64,000 nucleotides of DNA from NCBI GenBank assembly GCA_016192105.1, contig JACPUV010000003.1, positions 1-64,000 on the forward strand, in the 5' to 3' direction. The stretch is from Sphingobacteriales bacterium. Its GTDB lineage: Bacteria; Bacteroidota; Bacteroidia; Chitinophagales; Chitinophagaceae. This document shows positions 29,624 through 38,980 of this stretch, piece after piece; position 1 is the stretch's first letter, and the number at the start of each line of letters is the position of its first letter. The notes beneath the pieces are model-generated. The model was given only the letters and a program-made list of their open reading frames with translations, was not told where the DNA came from and made no database searches. Made by a program: the position numbers and the translations under genes.

Positions 29624-31342
29624 TTAATCGCCGAGTACACTGATGCGGCTGATATGTTTTCCTTCCTCGTCATAGAGATGCACGGCACAGGCCAGGCAGG
29701 GGTCAAAGGAATGGACGGTCCTTAAGATCTCTACCGGCTGCTTCGGATCCGCAATCGGGGTATCCCGTAATGCGGCTTCATAGGCAGACACCTGTCCCTT
29801 GCCATCCCGCGGTGAGGCATTCCAGGTAGTGGGTACCACTAACTGGTAGTTGGCAATTTTTTCATCTTCAATATTGATCCAGTGTGCAAGTGCTCCGCGC
29901 GGCGCTTCTGAATGACCCACACCCAGGGCTTTCGCAGGCCATTTTTCCGGATTGCGCTTGCTGGAATCTGCCATGCGGACATCCCCTTTCTTAATATTAT
30001 CAATCAGCTGATTATAAAAATCAAGCCCCCATTGCGCCACCAGTGTGCTTTCCAGTCCGCGGGCCGCGGTACGACCGAGCGTGGAGAAGAGGGCAGTAAC
30101 CGGTACATTCAAATCCTTCAGCGCCTTATCAACTACCATTTTAAATTCTTCCCTGCCACGGGCATAACCGACCAGCACCCGGGCCAGTGGTCCTACTTCC
30201 ATAGCATTGCCTTTCCACCTCGGTGTTTTCAGGTAACTGTATGCTTTTGTTGTATCGAGGTTTTCAAACGGAGGTTTGGGGCCGGTGTAGTTGATTTTGC
30301 TCTCTCCTTTCCAGGGATGCAGGCCACCCTTGCCTTTGTATTCGTACCAGGAATTATCAATGAATTCCTGTACCTCATCCTCCTTGCGAAGGTCAACGTC
30401 ATATACTTTGCTGATGTCTTTGTTCAGGATCGCACCCTGCGGGAATTTATAGGAAGACGTATCGCGGTACCCGTTCCAGGGAAGGTCACCGTAAGACATA
30501 TAATTACCCAATCCCCCGCCAATAGCACCCCAGTCTTTGTAGAAGGAAGCGATGGCCATCAGGTCGGGAATATAAACCTGCTCAATGAATTCCTTGCCCT
30601 GCTGCAGCAACTGGCCCACATAAGCCAGGCGCTCTGCATTCAGGCCACTGACATCATCGGTGCTGATTGCGCAGGCCATACCGCCCACCAGGTAATTGGG
30701 GTGCGGGTTCTTACCACCAAAGATGGTATGCACTTTAACAATCTCCTTCTGCCATTCCAGTGCTTCGAGGTAGTGGGCCAGCCCGATCAGGTTTACTTCG
30801 GCCGGTAATTTATACGCGGAGTGTCCCCAGTATCCGTTACTGAAAATACCCAGCTGACCGCTTTCCACGAATTTGGTGATCCTTTTTTGCAGGTCGCTGA
30901 AATAGCCGGGAGAAGATTTGGGCCAGTTGGAAATACTCTGGGCCAGTTCCGATGTTTTTTTCGGATCCGCTTTCAGTGCATTCACCACATCCACCCAGTC
31001 CATGGCATGCAGGTGATAAAAATGCACTACGTGGTCGTGCATATACTGGGCACAGAACATGATGTTCCGCACCATTTCCGCGTTGGGGGGGATAACGATA
31101 TCGAGCGCATCTTCCACGCAACGAACGGAAGTCAGGGAGTGTACAGACGTACACACACCGCATACCCGGCCCACATAGGCCCAGGCGTCGCGGGGATCCC
31201 GGCCACGGAGAATCTCTTCCAGCAAACGCACCATGGTGCCGCTACTGAACGCATCTTTTATTTTCCCGTTTTCAATATCGGCTTCAATCCTTAAGTGTCC
31301 TTCAATCCTTGTAACAGGGTCAACAACAATTCTGGTACTCAT
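29624..31342 (-). CDS. [NiFe]-hydrogenase large subunit, group 1
   Basis: This subunit carries the Ni-Fe(CN)2CO active site that splits H2. The 572-aa protein has the N-terminal pair Cys61/Cys64 with His68 (RVCGVCTSVHS) and the C-terminal pair Cys549/Cys552 with His555 (DPCLACAVH). A 17-residue tail after His555 should be removed by the protease encoded downstream. Motifs and length fit the membrane-bound uptake type (HyaB/HoxG). It lies between the small-subunit and cytochrome b genes. Confidence 0.97.
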   Translation of the reverse strand: MSTRIVVDPVTRIEGHLRIEADIENGKIKDAFSSGTMVRLLEEILRGRDPRDAWAYVGRVCGVCTSVHSLTSVRCVEDALDIVIPPNAEMVRNIMFCAQYMHDHVVHFYHLHAMDWVDVVNALKADPKKTSELAQSISNWPKSSPGYFSDLQKRITKFVESGQLGIFSNGYWGHSAYKLPAEVNLIGLAHYLEALEWQKEIVKVHTIFGGKNPHPNYLVGGMACAISTDDVSGLNAERLAYVGQLLQQGKEFIEQVYIPDLMAIASFYKDWGAIGGGLGNYMSYGDLPWNGYRDTSSYKFPQGAILNKDISKVYDVDLRKEDEVQEFIDNSWYEYKGKGGLHPWKGESKINYTGPKPPFENLDTTKAYSYLKTPRWKGNAMEVGPLARVLVGYARGREEFKMVVDKALKDLNVPVTALFSTLGRTAARGLESTLVAQWGLDFYNQLIDNIKKGDVRMADSSKRNPEKWPAKALGVGHSEAPRGALAHWINIEDEKIANYQLVVPTTWNASPRDGKGQVSAYEAALRDTPIADPKQPVEILRTVHSFDPCLACAVHLYDEEGKHISRISVLGD

Positions 31343-31373
31343 TATTATTAATTGTAAGGGTCATTAAATGGGT

Positions 31374-32501
31374 TTATTTCTTTAATTCCTGTTCGCTTTG
31401 CTTTCCTTCCTTCTCCAGGTTCTTGATCAGTTTTTTCTTGCGAACATTGGTCATTACTGCATGCGCCGCGAGGGCCACACCGGTGGCGGCCAGGGCCACT
31501 TTACCTACCTTATCCGCTGTGGCTTCTATACCAAAGCCGGGGAAGGCAGATGCCCTTTCATAAATGCGGCCGTTATCCCAGTAGTTCTCCTCACTGCAGC
31601 CAAAGCATCCGTGCCCTGACTGGATCGGGAAACTGACCCCGTTATTCCATTTCGTAACACCGCATGCATTGTAGGTAGATGGTCCTTTACAACCCACTTT
31701 ATACAGGCAATATCCTTTCCTTGCATTTTCGTCATCGAAACTCTCCACGTACAGGCCGGCATCATAATACGGGCGGCGGTAGCAGGTATCGTGCACGCGC
31801 TTGCTGTAAAATGCTTTGGGGCGTCCGAGCCCGTCCAGTTCCGGTAACCGTCCGAAAGTGACCACGTGTACAATCACACCAGCCATTACTTCACCAATCG
31901 GGGGACAGCCGGGAACCTTGATAACCGGTTTTCCTTTCAGCAGTTTGTGAATCGGTGTAGCGGAAGTAGGATTGGGTTTTGCAGCCTGTACACAACCATT
32001 GCTGGCGCAACTGCCCCAGGCGATGATGGCTTTTGCTCCTTCCGCCGCTTCTTCCAGAATCTGCAGGGACGTTTTTCCCCCGATCATACAATACACACCA
32101 TCGGCCGCGGTGGGCACGCTGCCTTCCACGCATAAAATATATTCGCCTTTGTATTTTGTCATGGTATTCTTCATGGCCTCTTCAGCCTGGTGCCCGGAAG
32201 CTGCCATCAGGGTCTCTGAATAATCCAGGGAAATCTGGTCAAGCAGTACATCCGCCACAATGGGGTGGGATGAACGGATAAACGATTCACTGCAGCAGGT
32301 GCACTCCTGGAAATGGAGCCAGATCACCGGGAGCCTTGGTTTATTGGTTAATGCCTGTACCACCTGGCCGACACTCGAGTTCTCCAGTCCGAGATAAGCG
32401 GCCATCAGGGTGCAGAATTTCAGGAAATCCTTCCGGGAATAACCTTTTCTTTTAAACTCCTCCAAATACGTAGGGGATTTTTGTGCAGTTGGGTTGTCCA
32501 T
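31374..32501 (-). CDS. [NiFe]-hydrogenase small subunit, oxygen-tolerant (group 1d) type
   Basis: This subunit carries three Fe-S clusters and receives electrons from the active site. The N-terminus has a Tat-type signal with an unusual Lys in place of the second Arg ([10 protein letters not shown]). Numbering from the ATG at 32546, the proximal cluster ligands are Cys82, Cys84, Cys85 (ECTCCSES), Cys180 and Cys185 (GSCASNGC) and Cys214 (VPGCPP). Two more than the standard four is the signature of the [4Fe-3S] cluster of oxygen-tolerant enzymes such as E. coli Hyd-1. A C-terminal hydrophobic anchor ([17 protein letters not shown]) faces the membrane. I prefer the start at [10 protein letters not shown] (32501, 375 aa), because the 15 residues upstream are not signal-like. 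Confidence 0.96.
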   Translation of the reverse strand: MDNPTAQKSPTYLEEFKRKGYSRKDFLKFCTLMAAYLGLENSSVGQVVQALTNKPRLPVIWLHFQECTCCSESFIRSSHPIVADVLLDQISLDYSETLMAASGHQAEEAMKNTMTKYKGEYILCVEGSVPTAADGVYCMIGGKTSLQILEEAAEGAKAIIAWGSCASNGCVQAAKPNPTSATPIHKLLKGKPVIKVPGCPPIGEVMAGVIVHVVTFGRLPELDGLGRPKAFYSKRVHDTCYRRPYYDAGLYVESFDDENARKGYCLYKVGCKGPSTYNACGVTKWNNGVSFPIQSGHGCFGCSEENYWDNGRIYERASAFPGFGIEATADKVGKVALAATGVALAAHAVMTNVRKKKLIKNLEKEGKQSEQELKK

Positions 32502-32635
32502 GCAAATAGATTTATGGCAAAGCCGTGAAGAGAGTGGAATTGACAAACAAGGTTATTGATTCTGTTACATCCTTTCCCTGATTACTGTCAGACAATTCCA
32601 TGACAAAAATCAGGCGGGGGTACGGTAAGGAATTT

Positions 32636-32643
32636 TAATATTG
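32636..32643 (+). promoter_or_regulatory. Probable -7 box of the hyp operon
   Basis: TAATATTG differs from the Bacteroidota -7 consensus TAnnTTTG at one position and lies 20 bases before the first gene. The 162-bp region 32502-32663 is the divergent control region between the hydrogenase and hyp operons. I see no recognisable operator in it. Confidence 0.4.
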
Positions 32644-32663
32644 GTAACCAGAAAATACCAGAT

Positions 32664-32861
32664 ATGAAAAAATACTTGTTATCACTTGTTGCTGTTTCAG
32701 CCTCCCTGAGTTCTTTCGCACACGAAGGTCATGGTCATACGCATGGCTTTACCATCCAGCATTATTTCGTTGAGCCGGAACATGCAATCGGGCTGCTGGC
32801 TGCTGTGGCAATAGTGATATTGCTGGTCAAACGCTACCGGGCTTCGGCAGCAAAAAAATAA
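32664..32861 (+). CDS. Small His-rich membrane protein, first gene of the hyp operon
   Basis: The 65-aa protein has a signal peptide (cut after SSFA), then a His cluster HEGHGHTHG, a short linker and one transmembrane helix (AIGLLAAVAIVILLV) ending in positive residues. The His cluster would face the periplasm. It lies three bases before hypA, so a role in nickel handling or hydrogenase maturation is a reasonable inference. I do not recognise a named family. Confidence 0.8.
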   Translation: MKKYLLSLVAVSASLSSFAHEGHGHTHGFTIQHYFVEPEHAIGLLAAVAIVILLVKRYRASAAKK

Positions 32862-32864
32862 TTC

Positions 32865-33206
32865 ATGCATGAATTGTCCATAGTAATGAGCATTATCCGC
32901 ATTGCCGAAACAGAATCGGCAAAGAATAATGCCATAAAAGTGGAAGAAATAGAACTGGAAATCGGGGACCTGAGCGGTATCGAAATAACCGCTTTTGATT
33001 TTGCCTGGCAGCAGGCGGTCCGGTCCACTTTACTGGAACATTCGAAAAGAAAAATCAATCATATCCCGGGTGAAGGGCAGTGCATGGATTGCGCGGCCGT
33101 GTTCCCGATGCAGCAGTTATACGAACCCTGCCCGGTATGTGGTGAACATTTTGTATCGGTACAAAAAGGAAAAGAACTCCGGGTGAAATCCCTGGTCGTA
33201 AACTGA
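32865..33206 (+). CDS. hypA: Hydrogenase nickel incorporation protein HypA
   Basis: HypA delivers nickel to the large-subunit precursor together with HypB. The 113-aa protein begins MHELSIV, with nickel ligand His2. It has a zinc site of two CxxC pairs (Cys73/Cys76 and Cys89/Cys92). Confidence 0.95.
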   Translation: MHELSIVMSIIRIAETESAKNNAIKVEEIELEIGDLSGIEITAFDFAWQQAVRSTLLEHSKRKINHIPGEGQCMDCAAVFPMQQLYEPCPVCGEHFVSVQKGKELRVKSLVVN

Positions 33207-33229
33207 AACATTAACCAAAATTCTTTTTT

Positions 33230-34003
33230 ATGTGCGCTACCTGCGGATGTGATGCAAACGCCTCTTCCTCTATCAGGCAAATTGGTGAAACCCATCCCCA
33301 CCCCCACGATCACGATCATACACATGATCACTCCCACAGTAAAACCATTATTGAAGTAGAGAAGGACGTGCTGTACGAAAATAACCTGCTCGCCCAGCGG
33401 AACCGCGGCTATTTTGAAGCCAGGAATGTCCTGGCCCTCAACCTGGTGAGCTCCCCCGGTTCCGGTAAAACCTCATTGCTGGAGAGAACACTGACGGACC
33501 TGAAGGACCACTTTACCTGCTACGTGATCGAAGGCGATCAGCAAACCTCCCGTGATGCCGACCGCATCCATGCCACGGGCACCCGGGTGGCCCAGATCAA
33601 TACCGGTAAAGGATGTCACCTGGACGCCCATATGATCCTGCATGCGGTACAGGGAATGAAACCGGCAGAAAACTCCATTCTTTTTATAGAAAATGTCGGC
33701 AACCTCGTTTGCCCCGCCATGTTCGACCTGGGCGAAAAAGAGCGGGTGGTCATCATCAGCGTTACAGAAGGCGATGATAAACCCATCAAGTATCCCGACA
33801 TGTTTCATACTTCCACCCTTTGCATTATTAACAAGATTGATTTACTGCCTTATGTTCCGTTCAGCATGGATAAGGTAAAGGAATACGCCCGGCAGGTGAA
33901 TCCCGGCCTCTCTTTCCTGGAAGTCAGCTGCACCAGCGGGGAAGGATTATCCGCCTGGTACCAGTGGCTGAAAGAAAAAGTACAGGAGCCTGAACACGTG
34001 TAG
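33230..34003 (+). CDS. hypB: Hydrogenase nickel incorporation GTPase HypB
   Basis: HypB is the GTPase that loads nickel with HypA. The 257-aa protein has the high-affinity metal motif CATCGC at the N-terminus, a histidine-rich stretch at residues 22-36 (nickel storage), Walker A SSPGSGKTS (about 74-82), and the guanine-recognition motif NKID. It starts 23 bases after hypA. Confidence 0.96.
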   Translation: MCATCGCDANASSSIRQIGETHPHPHDHDHTHDHSHSKTIIEVEKDVLYENNLLAQRNRGYFEARNVLALNLVSSPGSGKTSLLERTLTDLKDHFTCYVIEGDQQTSRDADRIHATGTRVAQINTGKGCHLDAHMILHAVQGMKPAENSILFIENVGNLVCPAMFDLGEKERVVIISVTEGDDKPIKYPDMFHTSTLCIINKIDLLPYVPFSMDKVKEYARQVNPGLSFLEVSCTSGEGLSAWYQWLKEKVQEPEHV

Positions 34004-34028
34004 CGGAATCTTTTTTAAAGCAACTGCC

Positions 34029-36347
34029 ATGAACAGCTATCATATCCATATCGGGGGATTGGTACAGGGAGTCGGCTTCCGGCCCTTTGTATGCCGGCTG
34101 GCTGAAAAAATGAATATAGCCGGGTGGGTCAGTAATGGCAATGACGGGGTGCATGTTGAATTCAACGCAACAGAAGAAAAAGCGGACAGTTTCTATACTT
34201 CGATCCTTTGCTGCCAGCCGGACAATGCTATTATCCGTACACATGAACTAAAAAAGATCAGCCCCGTGGCATTTGACGGATTCCATATCCGCGCCAGTGA
34301 TGCATCCGCTCAGCCGGACCTGCTGCTGACCCCGGATATCGCCCTCTGCGAAAGCTGCCGGAAAGAAATCAGCAACCCGGCGAACCGGCGTTACCAGTAT
34401 CCTTTCACCACCTGCCTGGAATGCGGGCCCCGGTATTCCATCATCACGGGTTTACCCTATGACCGGGAGAACACCACGATGGCGGAACTGAACATGTGCC
34501 CTTCCTGTCAAAAAGAATATAACGACATACACCACCACCGGCATTACAGCCAGACCAATTCCTGCCCGGATTGTGCGATCCCCCTGCATTTATTTGATAA
34601 TAACGGGGTGGAAATCACAAGGGATCCTGAAAGCATCCTCCTGATCGTAAATGAATCCCTTCGGCACGGACATATCATCGCGGTAAAAGGAATTGGCGGG
34701 TACCTCCTGCTCTGTGATGCAACCAAGTACTATTCGGTCACCACGCTGCGCGACAGGAAGCACCGGCCGGCCAAGCCCTTTGCCCTGATGTATCCTTCTA
34801 TTCAGATGATCGAAGGAGACCTCGTCCTTACGGAAAAAGAAAGACAGGCGCTGCTGGGAAAACAGGCGCCCATTGTACTTTGCCCGCTTAAAGAGGAAAC
34901 AGGTTCTGGTATCTGCACGGATGCGATTGCTCCGGGGCTTGACAAGATCGGTGTGATGCTGCCTTACACGCCCCTCCTGGCCCTGATCATGGAGCAATGG
35001 AATAAACCCCTGGTGGCCACCAGCGGAAACCTCAGCGGCTCTCCTATTATTTATACCGATGAGGATGCTTTATTATGGCTGGCCGATTACGCGGATTTTA
35101 TCCTGGGCTATGACCGGGATATTGTAACCCCGCAGGACGACAGCGTGATCCAGTTTACCCGGCATTCTGACCACCCGCTCATCCTCCGGAGATCAAGAGG
35201 CATGGCACCGAATTATTTTCCCTCTCCTTTTAAGCATACCGGTACCCGGCTGGCCATGGGCGCCGAACTGAAAAGCGCATTTGCCATCAGTACCCGGCAT
35301 AATTTATATGTAAGCCAGTACCTGGGCGACCAGGCCAATTATGAATCACAGTCCGGTTTTGATTATACACTTGCCCATTTACTCGGGCTGCTCCGGACCC
35401 AACCGGACCAGGTACTGATCGACAGTCACCCGAATTATTTTGTATCAGAGCGGGGCAAAGATCTCTCAGAAGAATGGAAAGTACCCGTTACGGCCATACA
35501 GCATCATAAAGCGCATTTTGCCGCCGTACTGGCCGAAAACAACCTGCTGCGTTCCCGCGAAAAGGTGCTCGGCGTGATCTGGGATGGTACCGGTTACGGT
35601 GATGATGAACAGGTGTGGGGCGGCGAATTCTTCCTGCTGGAAGACGGGGAAATGGACCGGTATATGCACCTGGATTATTTCCCGCAATTGCTGGGCGACA
35701 AAATGAGTAAAGAGCCCCGTGTCAGTGCGGTGTCGCTGCTGCGCAATAACATGGATCATTTAATGATGATCAAAGACCTGTTCTCCGCCCCGGAGAGGGA
35801 ATACTATTTAAAACTGCTGCAGCAGAAACAGCATTTACTTACCTCCAGTATGGGGCGTTTACTGGATGGCATTGCCGCGATCCTGAAAATACAATCCTTG
35901 AACACCTATGAAGGCGAGGCCGCCATGAAACTGGAAGTGGCTGCCCGGAGCTGTAGCGATCCTTCCTGGGAGTATTACCCGATACCCGTGAATAAATCAA
36001 GACTGGAATGGTCCGCAATGATTGAAGAATTGCTGAGGGACCTGAAAAACCAGGTGGACAAAAACCTGATCGCCCGCAAGGTATTTGTGTCCCTGGCCAT
36101 GCTGATCAAAAACGTAGCCGCCCGTTCCGGTGTTACAAAGATTGCTTTTAGCGGAGGGGTTTTCCAGAATGCGTTACTGGTTGACCTGGTTACAGAATTA
36201 CTACAGGAGGAAGCCGGCCTGTATTTTCACCGGCAGCTAAGCCCCAATGATGAATGTATCAGTTTCGGCCAACTGGCTTGTGCTGCGCTGCTGGAAGAAA
36301 AGGAAAAAACATTTTCTAAACATAGCCTTTTTTCAAATCATTTATAA
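34029..36347 (+). CDS. hypF: Carbamoyltransferase HypF
   Basis: HypF uses carbamoyl phosphate to start synthesis of the cyanide ligands of the Ni-Fe site, handing the carbamoyl group to HypE. The 772-aa protein has an acylphosphatase domain (GLVQGVGFRPFV), two zinc-finger units (CESCRKE, TCLECGPRYS, CPSCQKEY, CPDC), a YrdC-like domain and a Kae1-like C-terminal domain with the metal histidines IQHHKAHFAAVL. Length and order are standard. Confidence 0.96.
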   Translation: MNSYHIHIGGLVQGVGFRPFVCRLAEKMNIAGWVSNGNDGVHVEFNATEEKADSFYTSILCCQPDNAIIRTHELKKISPVAFDGFHIRASDASAQPDLLLTPDIALCESCRKEISNPANRRYQYPFTTCLECGPRYSIITGLPYDRENTTMAELNMCPSCQKEYNDIHHHRHYSQTNSCPDCAIPLHLFDNNGVEITRDPESILLIVNESLRHGHIIAVKGIGGYLLLCDATKYYSVTTLRDRKHRPAKPFALMYPSIQMIEGDLVLTEKERQALLGKQAPIVLCPLKEETGSGICTDAIAPGLDKIGVMLPYTPLLALIMEQWNKPLVATSGNLSGSPIIYTDEDALLWLADYADFILGYDRDIVTPQDDSVIQFTRHSDHPLILRRSRGMAPNYFPSPFKHTGTRLAMGAELKSAFAISTRHNLYVSQYLGDQANYESQSGFDYTLAHLLGLLRTQPDQVLIDSHPNYFVSERGKDLSEEWKVPVTAIQHHKAHFAAVLAENNLLRSREKVLGVIWDGTGYGDDEQVWGGEFFLLEDGEMDRYMHLDYFPQLLGDKMSKEPRVSAVSLLRNNMDHLMMIKDLFSAPEREYYLKLLQQKQHLLTSSMGRLLDGIAAILKIQSLNTYEGEAAMKLEVAARSCSDPSWEYYPIPVNKSRLEWSAMIEELLRDLKNQVDKNLIARKVFVSLAMLIKNVAARSGVTKIAFSGGVFQNALLVDLVTELLQEEAGLYFHRQLSPNDECISFGQLACAALLEEKEKTFSKHSLFSNHL

Positions 36348-36358
36348 AATATAACAGT

Positions 36359-36619
36359 ATGTGCTTAGCAATCCCCGGCAAACTTTTATCCATCACTGGT
36401 CAGTTAGATGATACATTCCGGCAGGGTAAAGTTTCTTTTGGAGGCATTACGAAGGAAGTGAACCTCTCCATGGTACCCGAAGCGCAGGTGGGCGATTATG
36501 TGCTGGTGCATGTGGGCGTGGCCATCGGAAAAGTAGATGAAGAAGAAGCAAAGCAGACTTTTGAGTACCTGAAAGCAATGGGAGAAGTGGAGGAATTAAA
36601 GGACGAAGAGAGTCAGTAG
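36359..36619 (+). CDS. hypC: Hydrogenase assembly chaperone HypC
   Basis: HypC carries the Fe(CN)2CO unit with HypD to the large-subunit precursor. The 86-aa protein begins MCLAIPGKLL, with the essential Cys2. The start is fixed by this motif. It lies 11 bases after hypF. Confidence 0.95.
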   Translation: MCLAIPGKLLSITGQLDDTFRQGKVSFGGITKEVNLSMVPEAQVGDYVLVHVGVAIGKVDEEEAKQTFEYLKAMGEVEELKDEESQ

Positions 36620-36692
36620 TCGGCAGTTAGCAGTCGGCAGTCAACAGCCCCTTCTAAGAAAAACTATCTAAACACTAAACTCTAAACGCTCA
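36611..36692. repeat. Short tandem spacer repeats between hypC and hypD
   Basis: The gap holds imperfect copies of AGTCGGCAGT (36611-36647), overlapping the last codons of hypC, and then CTAAACnCTAAACTCTAAAC (36668-36692). It has no gene or terminator. Confidence 0.65.
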
Positions 36693-36698
36693 ACCTGC

Positions 36699-37796
36699 AT
36701 GAAATATCTCTCCGAATACCGCGATCCCGAACTGGTGCAGCAATACCTGGAACAGATCCACCAGGTCACCACCCAACCCTGGAAGATCATGGAGATCTGC
36801 GGCGGGCAAACCCATAGCCTGGTAAAAAACGGTATCCTCGAAATGCTGCCGGAACAGATCACGATGGTGCATGGCCCCGGATGCCCGGTATGTGTTACCC
36901 CAGTCAGCATTATTGATGAAGCCGTATGGCTGGCAAAGCAGCCCGATACCATTATCTGTTCTTTTGGTGATATGCTGCGGGTACCCGGCTCACAGAAAAG
37001 CCTGCTCGAAGCCAAAGCGGAGGGGGCAGACGTGCGTATTCTGTATTCCCCACTGGAAGCCGTACAACTCGCAAAACAAAATCCGGATAAGGAAATTGTC
37101 TTTTTTGCTGTTGGTTTTGAAACCACCGCCCCTGCGAATGCACTGAGCATTGTACATGCGGATACAAACGGAGTGAAAAATTACAGTATCCTTGCCTCGC
37201 ATGTATTGGTTCCGCCCGCCATGGAAGCCATCCTGGGTGACCCGGAAAACCAGATTGATGCTTTTCTTGCAGCCGGTCATGTCTGCACCATCATGGGAAC
37301 AGAAGAATATTACCCGGTAGTGGAGAAATACAAAACGCCGGTGGTCATCACCGGGTTTGAACCCGTGGATCTGTTGCAGGGCATTTTAATGGCGGTGCAG
37401 CAACTGGAGAAGGGAGAATACAAACTCGAGAATCAATACACCCGCTATGTGCAGCGGGAAGGCAACCGGATGGCAAAGCAAACCATGGAACAGGTATTTA
37501 CCGTAAACGACCGGATGTGGAGGGGAATTGGCACCATTCCGCAAAGCGGCTTTGAAGTGAATGACCGTTACCGGCAATACAATGCCCGGGTAAAATTCCG
37601 GATTGATATCCCGCTCGCCCGGGAAAATCCCTCCTGCATCAGCGGGGATATTATGAAAGGTTTGAAAAAACCGTTCCAGTGCCCGAATTTTGGTACGCAC
37701 TGCAAACCGGAACATCCCTTGGGTGCGCCCATGGTCAGCAGTGAAGGGGCCTGTGCGGCGTATTATCATTATTCGGCTGCCACACAACCCGCCTGA
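36699..37796 (+). CDS. hypD: Hydrogenase formation protein HypD
   Basis: HypD is the 4Fe-4S scaffold on which the Fe(CN)2CO unit is built with HypC. The 365-aa protein has EICGGQTHSL, GPGCPVCVTP, and the C-terminal cluster cysteines within PSCISGDIMKG, QCPNFGTHC and SEGACAAYY. Confidence 0.95.
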   Translation: MKYLSEYRDPELVQQYLEQIHQVTTQPWKIMEICGGQTHSLVKNGILEMLPEQITMVHGPGCPVCVTPVSIIDEAVWLAKQPDTIICSFGDMLRVPGSQKSLLEAKAEGADVRILYSPLEAVQLAKQNPDKEIVFFAVGFETTAPANALSIVHADTNGVKNYSILASHVLVPPAMEAILGDPENQIDAFLAAGHVCTIMGTEEYYPVVEKYKTPVVITGFEPVDLLQGILMAVQQLEKGEYKLENQYTRYVQREGNRMAKQTMEQVFTVNDRMWRGIGTIPQSGFEVNDRYRQYNARVKFRIDIPLARENPSCISGDIMKGLKKPFQCPNFGTHCKPEHPLGAPMVSSEGACAAYYHYSAATQPA

Positions 37797-37831
37797 TTTA
37801 CTAAACAAAAACCAAACGATAAAACGTTCCC

Positions 37832-38869
37832 ATGCAACTCTCCTGCCCCATGCCCAAATTTGATTTTGATGTGATAACACTCGGTCATGGAAGTGGCGGG
37901 CTGCTCACCCACAAACTGCTCCAAAGCGGTGTATTCGATATTTTAAAGAACGATCTGCTGGACCAGCAGCATGACGGGGCCAGTTTTGAACTCAATGGCC
38001 GGGTCGCTTTCAGCAGCGACAGTTATGTAATCACGCCGGCCTTCTTCCCGGGTGGTAATATCGGCGAGCTGGCTGTCAATGGAACGGTGAATGACCTGGC
38101 CATGTGCGGGGCGATCCCGCAATACCTGTCACTGGCGTTTATCATAGAAGAAGGATTGCCCATGACCGAATTCTGGGAGATCCTTTCCGGCATCAAGGCT
38201 GCTGCCCTGAAAGCCAATATCAGTATTGTTACCGGTGATACCAAGGTGGTGGAAAAAGGCAAGGGGGACAAGATTTTTATTAATACATCCGGTATCGGCA
38301 GGATCCATCCAAAGGCCAATATTCATCATAAAAATATCCGGCCGGGCGATAAAGTGATCATCAGTGGCAATATAGCCACCCATGGAATTGCGATCATGAG
38401 TGTACGCAAGGGACTCGAATTTGAAACCACTATTGAAAGCGATACCGTCAACCTGAATCATACCGTGAAGAAACTGCTGGACCGGTTCGGGAACGATATC
38501 AGGTTCCTCCGTGACCCTACACGCGGTGGTGTCGCTTCTGTTTTAAATGAAATAGCCGAACTCACCCAACTCGGTTTTGAACTGGATCAGAAAAATATTC
38601 CCGTAGAGGAACAGGTGGACGGCGCCTGTGAAATGCTGGGCCTGGATCCGCTTTATGTAGCCAATGAGGGATTATTCATCGCCGTGGTCAATCCGGCCAT
38701 TGCGGAAGAATACCTGACCTTACTCCGCCAGGATGAAATCGGTAAAAACGCAGCCATCATCGGAGAAGCCGGCACCGAACACCCCGGCAAAGTGCTGCTC
38801 AAAAGCCGTATCGGCGGCAGACGGGTCGTGAATTATTTGACGGGAGAGCAGTTGCCGAGAATCTGTTGA
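37832..38869 (+). CDS. hypE: Hydrogenase maturation protein HypE
   Basis: HypE dehydrates the carbamoyl group on its C-terminal cysteine to a thiocyanate, the cyanide donor. The 345-aa PurM-like ATPase ends in the required Cys (LPRIC). The GHGSGG glycine motif, SSDSYV, and NDLAMCGA are present. I keep the first ATG, because LSCPMP before GHGSGG resembles the beginning of other HypE proteins. It is the last gene of the hyp operon. Confidence 0.95.
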   Translation: MQLSCPMPKFDFDVITLGHGSGGLLTHKLLQSGVFDILKNDLLDQQHDGASFELNGRVAFSSDSYVITPAFFPGGNIGELAVNGTVNDLAMCGAIPQYLSLAFIIEEGLPMTEFWEILSGIKAAALKANISIVTGDTKVVEKGKGDKIFINTSGIGRIHPKANIHHKNIRPGDKVIISGNIATHGIAIMSVRKGLEFETTIESDTVNLNHTVKKLLDRFGNDIRFLRDPTRGGVASVLNEIAELTQLGFELDQKNIPVEEQVDGACEMLGLDPLYVANEGLFIAVVNPAIAEEYLTLLRQDEIGKNAAIIGEAGTEHPGKVLLKSRIGGRRVVNYLTGEQLPRIC

Positions 38870-38885
38870 GTGGGGGGAATTGTTG

Positions 38886-38913
38886 TTTTCCTGCCTGCCG
38901 GTAGGTAGGAAAA
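38886..38913. repeat. Near-perfect palindrome after hypE, CCTGCCTGCCGG type
   Basis: TTTTCCTgCCTgCCGG pairs with GGtAGGtAGGAAAA-type sequence to form a 14-bp stem with G-T wobbles and almost no loop. It may act as the hyp operon terminator in both directions. A related CCTGCC..CCGGCAGGCAGG copy lies inside glyS at 55774-55794, so this is probably a dispersed repeat. Confidence 0.6.
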
Positions 38914-38980
38914 GGTTGACCTGCTAATAAGGATTCACCACTCACTATTTTTCCCGATCTTTCCGCCACAATCAACCAAT

